From Myxococcales bacterium (GTDB lineage Bacteria; Myxococcota; Polyangia; HGW-17; SLPX01), in NCBI GenBank assembly GCA_007131745.1, contig SLPX01000418.1, forward strand, positions 1 to 7,346: DNA of 7,346 nt, written 5' to 3'. The position numbers and the translations under genes are program-made. Under the pieces are notes generated by a model. The model did no database searches and was not told where the DNA came from. It saw only the letters and a list, made by a program, of their open reading frames with translations. Of this stretch, positions 6,205-7,346 are shown in pieces; within the stretch, counting starts at the first letter, position 1; the number at the start of each line of letters is the position of its first letter.

Positions 6205-7346
6205 ATGAGAAACACAAACAACTTTATCCGTGAAAGTTTTCACCGCCTCCTTCCGGCGTGCATGCTTTCTTCGATTTTGCTGTTCGGCTGTTGGGAGAAC
6301 GTGGACCTGGAGCGCGACTGCCCACAGGGAAGCACTGAGTGCAATGAAATTTGCGTGGACACCGGCACGGACCGAAGCCACTGCGGCGGTTGCAATCAGC
6401 CATGCGGATCGGGTGAATCCTGCGTTGATGGTCAATGTGTGCAACTTTGCGGCGGCTCCACCCCGACTCTTTGCGGCGACTCCTGCGTAAACACGGCTGC
6501 CGACCGCAACCACTGCGGTGCTTGCAACAATGCTTGCGACGCGGGCGAGATCTGCCACGAGGGCGAATGTGTATTCGAATGCCCTTCATACCTCGCGGAT
6601 TGCAACGATGTATGCGTAAACACGGACGCGGATCGCAATCACTGCGGGGCTTGCAACAATGCTTGCGACGCGGGCGAGATCTGCCACGAGGGCGAATGTG
6701 TATTCGAGTGCCCTTCATACCTCACAGACTGCAACGATGTATGCGTAAACACGGACACGGATCGCAACCACTGCGGTGCTTGCAACAATGCGTGCGAAGT
6801 GGGTGAAGTATGTTCGGGCGGCGAATGCGCGCTTTCCTGCCAGGCGGGGTTGATCGAATGCAATGGAACGTGCATCGACCCGGACACGAACAATCATTAC
6901 TGCGGAGCGTCGGGCGACTGTATGGGCGACAACGCTGGTGAGCCATGCGACCCGGGTTATGTATGCGACGGCTCGGGCGAATGCGCGCTTTCTTGCCAGG
7001 CTGGGTTGATCGAATGCAATGGAACGTGCATCGACCCGGACACGAACAATCATTATTGTGGAGCGTCGGGCGATTGCCTGGGCGACAACGCTGGTGAGAC
7101 GTGCGACCCGGGTTATGTATGCGACGGCTCGGGAGAATGCGCTCTTTCTTGCCAGGCGGGGTTGATCGAATGCAATGGAACGTGCATCGACCCGGACACG
7201 AGCAATCATTATTGCGGAGCGTCGGGCGACTGCCTGGGTGAAAACGCGGGTGAGACATGCGACCCGGGTTATGTATGCGACGGCTCGGGCGAATGCGCTC
7301 TTACATGCCAGGCGGGGTTGATCGATTGCAATGGAACGTGCATCGA
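6205..7346 (+). CDS. Cys-rich repeat lipoprotein, Stig1/MXAN_6577-like (3' end outside window)
   Basis: 380 complete codons are visible, with no stop before the window ends. The N-terminus has R2, R9 and R14, a hydrophobic segment (LLPACMLSSILLFG) and a lipobox LFGC, with C29 as the likely lipidated cysteine. From C39 the protein is entirely repeats, each with eight cysteines: four units of type A (43-44 residues; core DRxHCGxCNxxC, then GExC and GEC) and three full plus one cut unit of type B (52 residues; core NNHYCGASGDC, then CDPGYVC and SGEC). The spacing of Cys, with NHCGAC-like cores, matches the Stig1-like or MXAN_6577-like Cys-rich proteins frequent in Myxococcota, which are thought to be surface or secreted; their function is unknown. 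I infer a disulfide-stabilised stalk or adhesin on the envelope, made together with the OmpA-like protein upstream. Total length and any C-terminal domain cannot be told from this window. Confidence 0.88.
   Translation, partial: MRNTNNFIRESFHRLLPACMLSSILLFGCWENVDLERDCPQGSTECNEICVDTGTDRSHCGGCNQPCGSGESCVDGQCVQLCGGSTPTLCGDSCVNTAADRNHCGACNNACDAGEICHEGECVFECPSYLADCNDVCVNTDADRNHCGACNNACDAGEICHEGECVFECPSYLTDCNDVCVNTDTDRNHCGACNNACEVGEVCSGGECALSCQAGLIECNGTCIDPDTNNHYCGASGDCMGDNAGEPCDPGYVCDGSGECALSCQAGLIECNGTCIDPDTNNHYCGASGDCLGDNAGETCDPGYVCDGSGECALSCQAGLIECNGTCIDPDTSNHYCGASGDCLGENAGETCDPGYVCDGSGECALTCQAGLIDCNGTCI
6319..6837 (+). repeat. Type A Cys repeats, four units
   Basis: Units start at the Cys codons 6319, 6448, 6580 and 6709 and are 129, 132, 129 and 129 bp long. 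Each has eight Cys. Units 1 and 2 start differently. From the second half of unit 2 through unit 4 the DNA is nearly identical at a 129-bp period (for example GACGCGGGCGAGATCTGCCA occurs in both units 2 and 3), showing recent duplication. Confidence 0.9.
6838..7346 (+). repeat. Type B Cys repeats, three units plus a partial fourth
   Basis: Units start at 6838, 6994, 7150 and 7306, with an exact 156-bp (52-residue) period. Each full unit has eight Cys. Units 5 and 6 differ at about ten of 156 bases by eye, mostly at third positions. The array continues beyond the window. Confidence 0.92.

Noticed and set aside
5785..6558. 257-codon minus-strand frame spanning the gap at 6152-6204
   Set aside because: It crosses two well-supported sense genes. 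The composition is Ala/Val/Arg shadow-like and no domain is seen.
6715..7258. Long minus-strand repetitive frames over the Cys-repeat gene
   Set aside because: They mirror the 156-bp repeats, while the sense frame has a signal peptide and regular Cys spacing.
5252..7346. Regular tandem repeats as a CRISPR array
   Set aside because: Units are contiguous, in frame and coding, with no unique spacers between constant repeats.

Overview
The window carries three plus-strand genes, each encoding an exported, cysteine-containing envelope or surface protein. The coding style points to a free-living Gram-negative bacterium of the Myxococcota/Bradymonadales or wider deltaproteobacterial type. Evidence for this is two large Cys-rich lipoproteins, an OmpA-type protein with a thrombospondin type-3 spacer, and Stig1-like eight-cysteine repeats of the kind common in myxobacterial lipoproteins. 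This placement comes from family style, not from a marker gene. There are no RNA genes, transposases, integrases, CRISPR arrays or phage genes.

Layout. Bases 1-92 form an AT-rich leader with two identical Shine-Dalgarno/ATG modules. The first opens a 12-codon leader ORF whose TGA overlaps the ATG of the first large gene. Bases 93-4427 encode a 1444-residue lipoprotein with the architecture of a large secreted metzincin-like zinc metalloprotease, but the zinc/catalytic signature is degraded (RAxGHxLGxxN instead of HExxHxxGxxH), so it is probably a pseudoenzyme. Bases 4428-4606 are a 179-base gap with two perfect inverted repeats and a possible 47-residue Cys/His-rich small ORF. Bases 4607-6151 encode a 514-residue OmpA-family protein: signal peptide, small beta-barrel, seven 26-residue Ca2+-binding-type repeats, and a C-terminal peptidoglycan-binding domain. 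After a 53-base gap, a Cys-rich repeat lipoprotein starts at 6205 and runs off the end of the window.

How they may work together (inference). The OmpA protein can bridge outer membrane and peptidoglycan. The two lipoproteins are probably membrane anchored and disulfide-rich: one large globular pseudoprotease and one repeat stalk. Shared strand, close spacing and shared destination suggest a co-expressed cell-surface module, perhaps for adhesion or binding. No catalytic function can be assigned to it from sequence. The most notable observations are the dead metalloprotease motif in an intact 4.3-kb ORF, the paired leader RBS/start modules, and the recently expanded repeats in the second and third genes.
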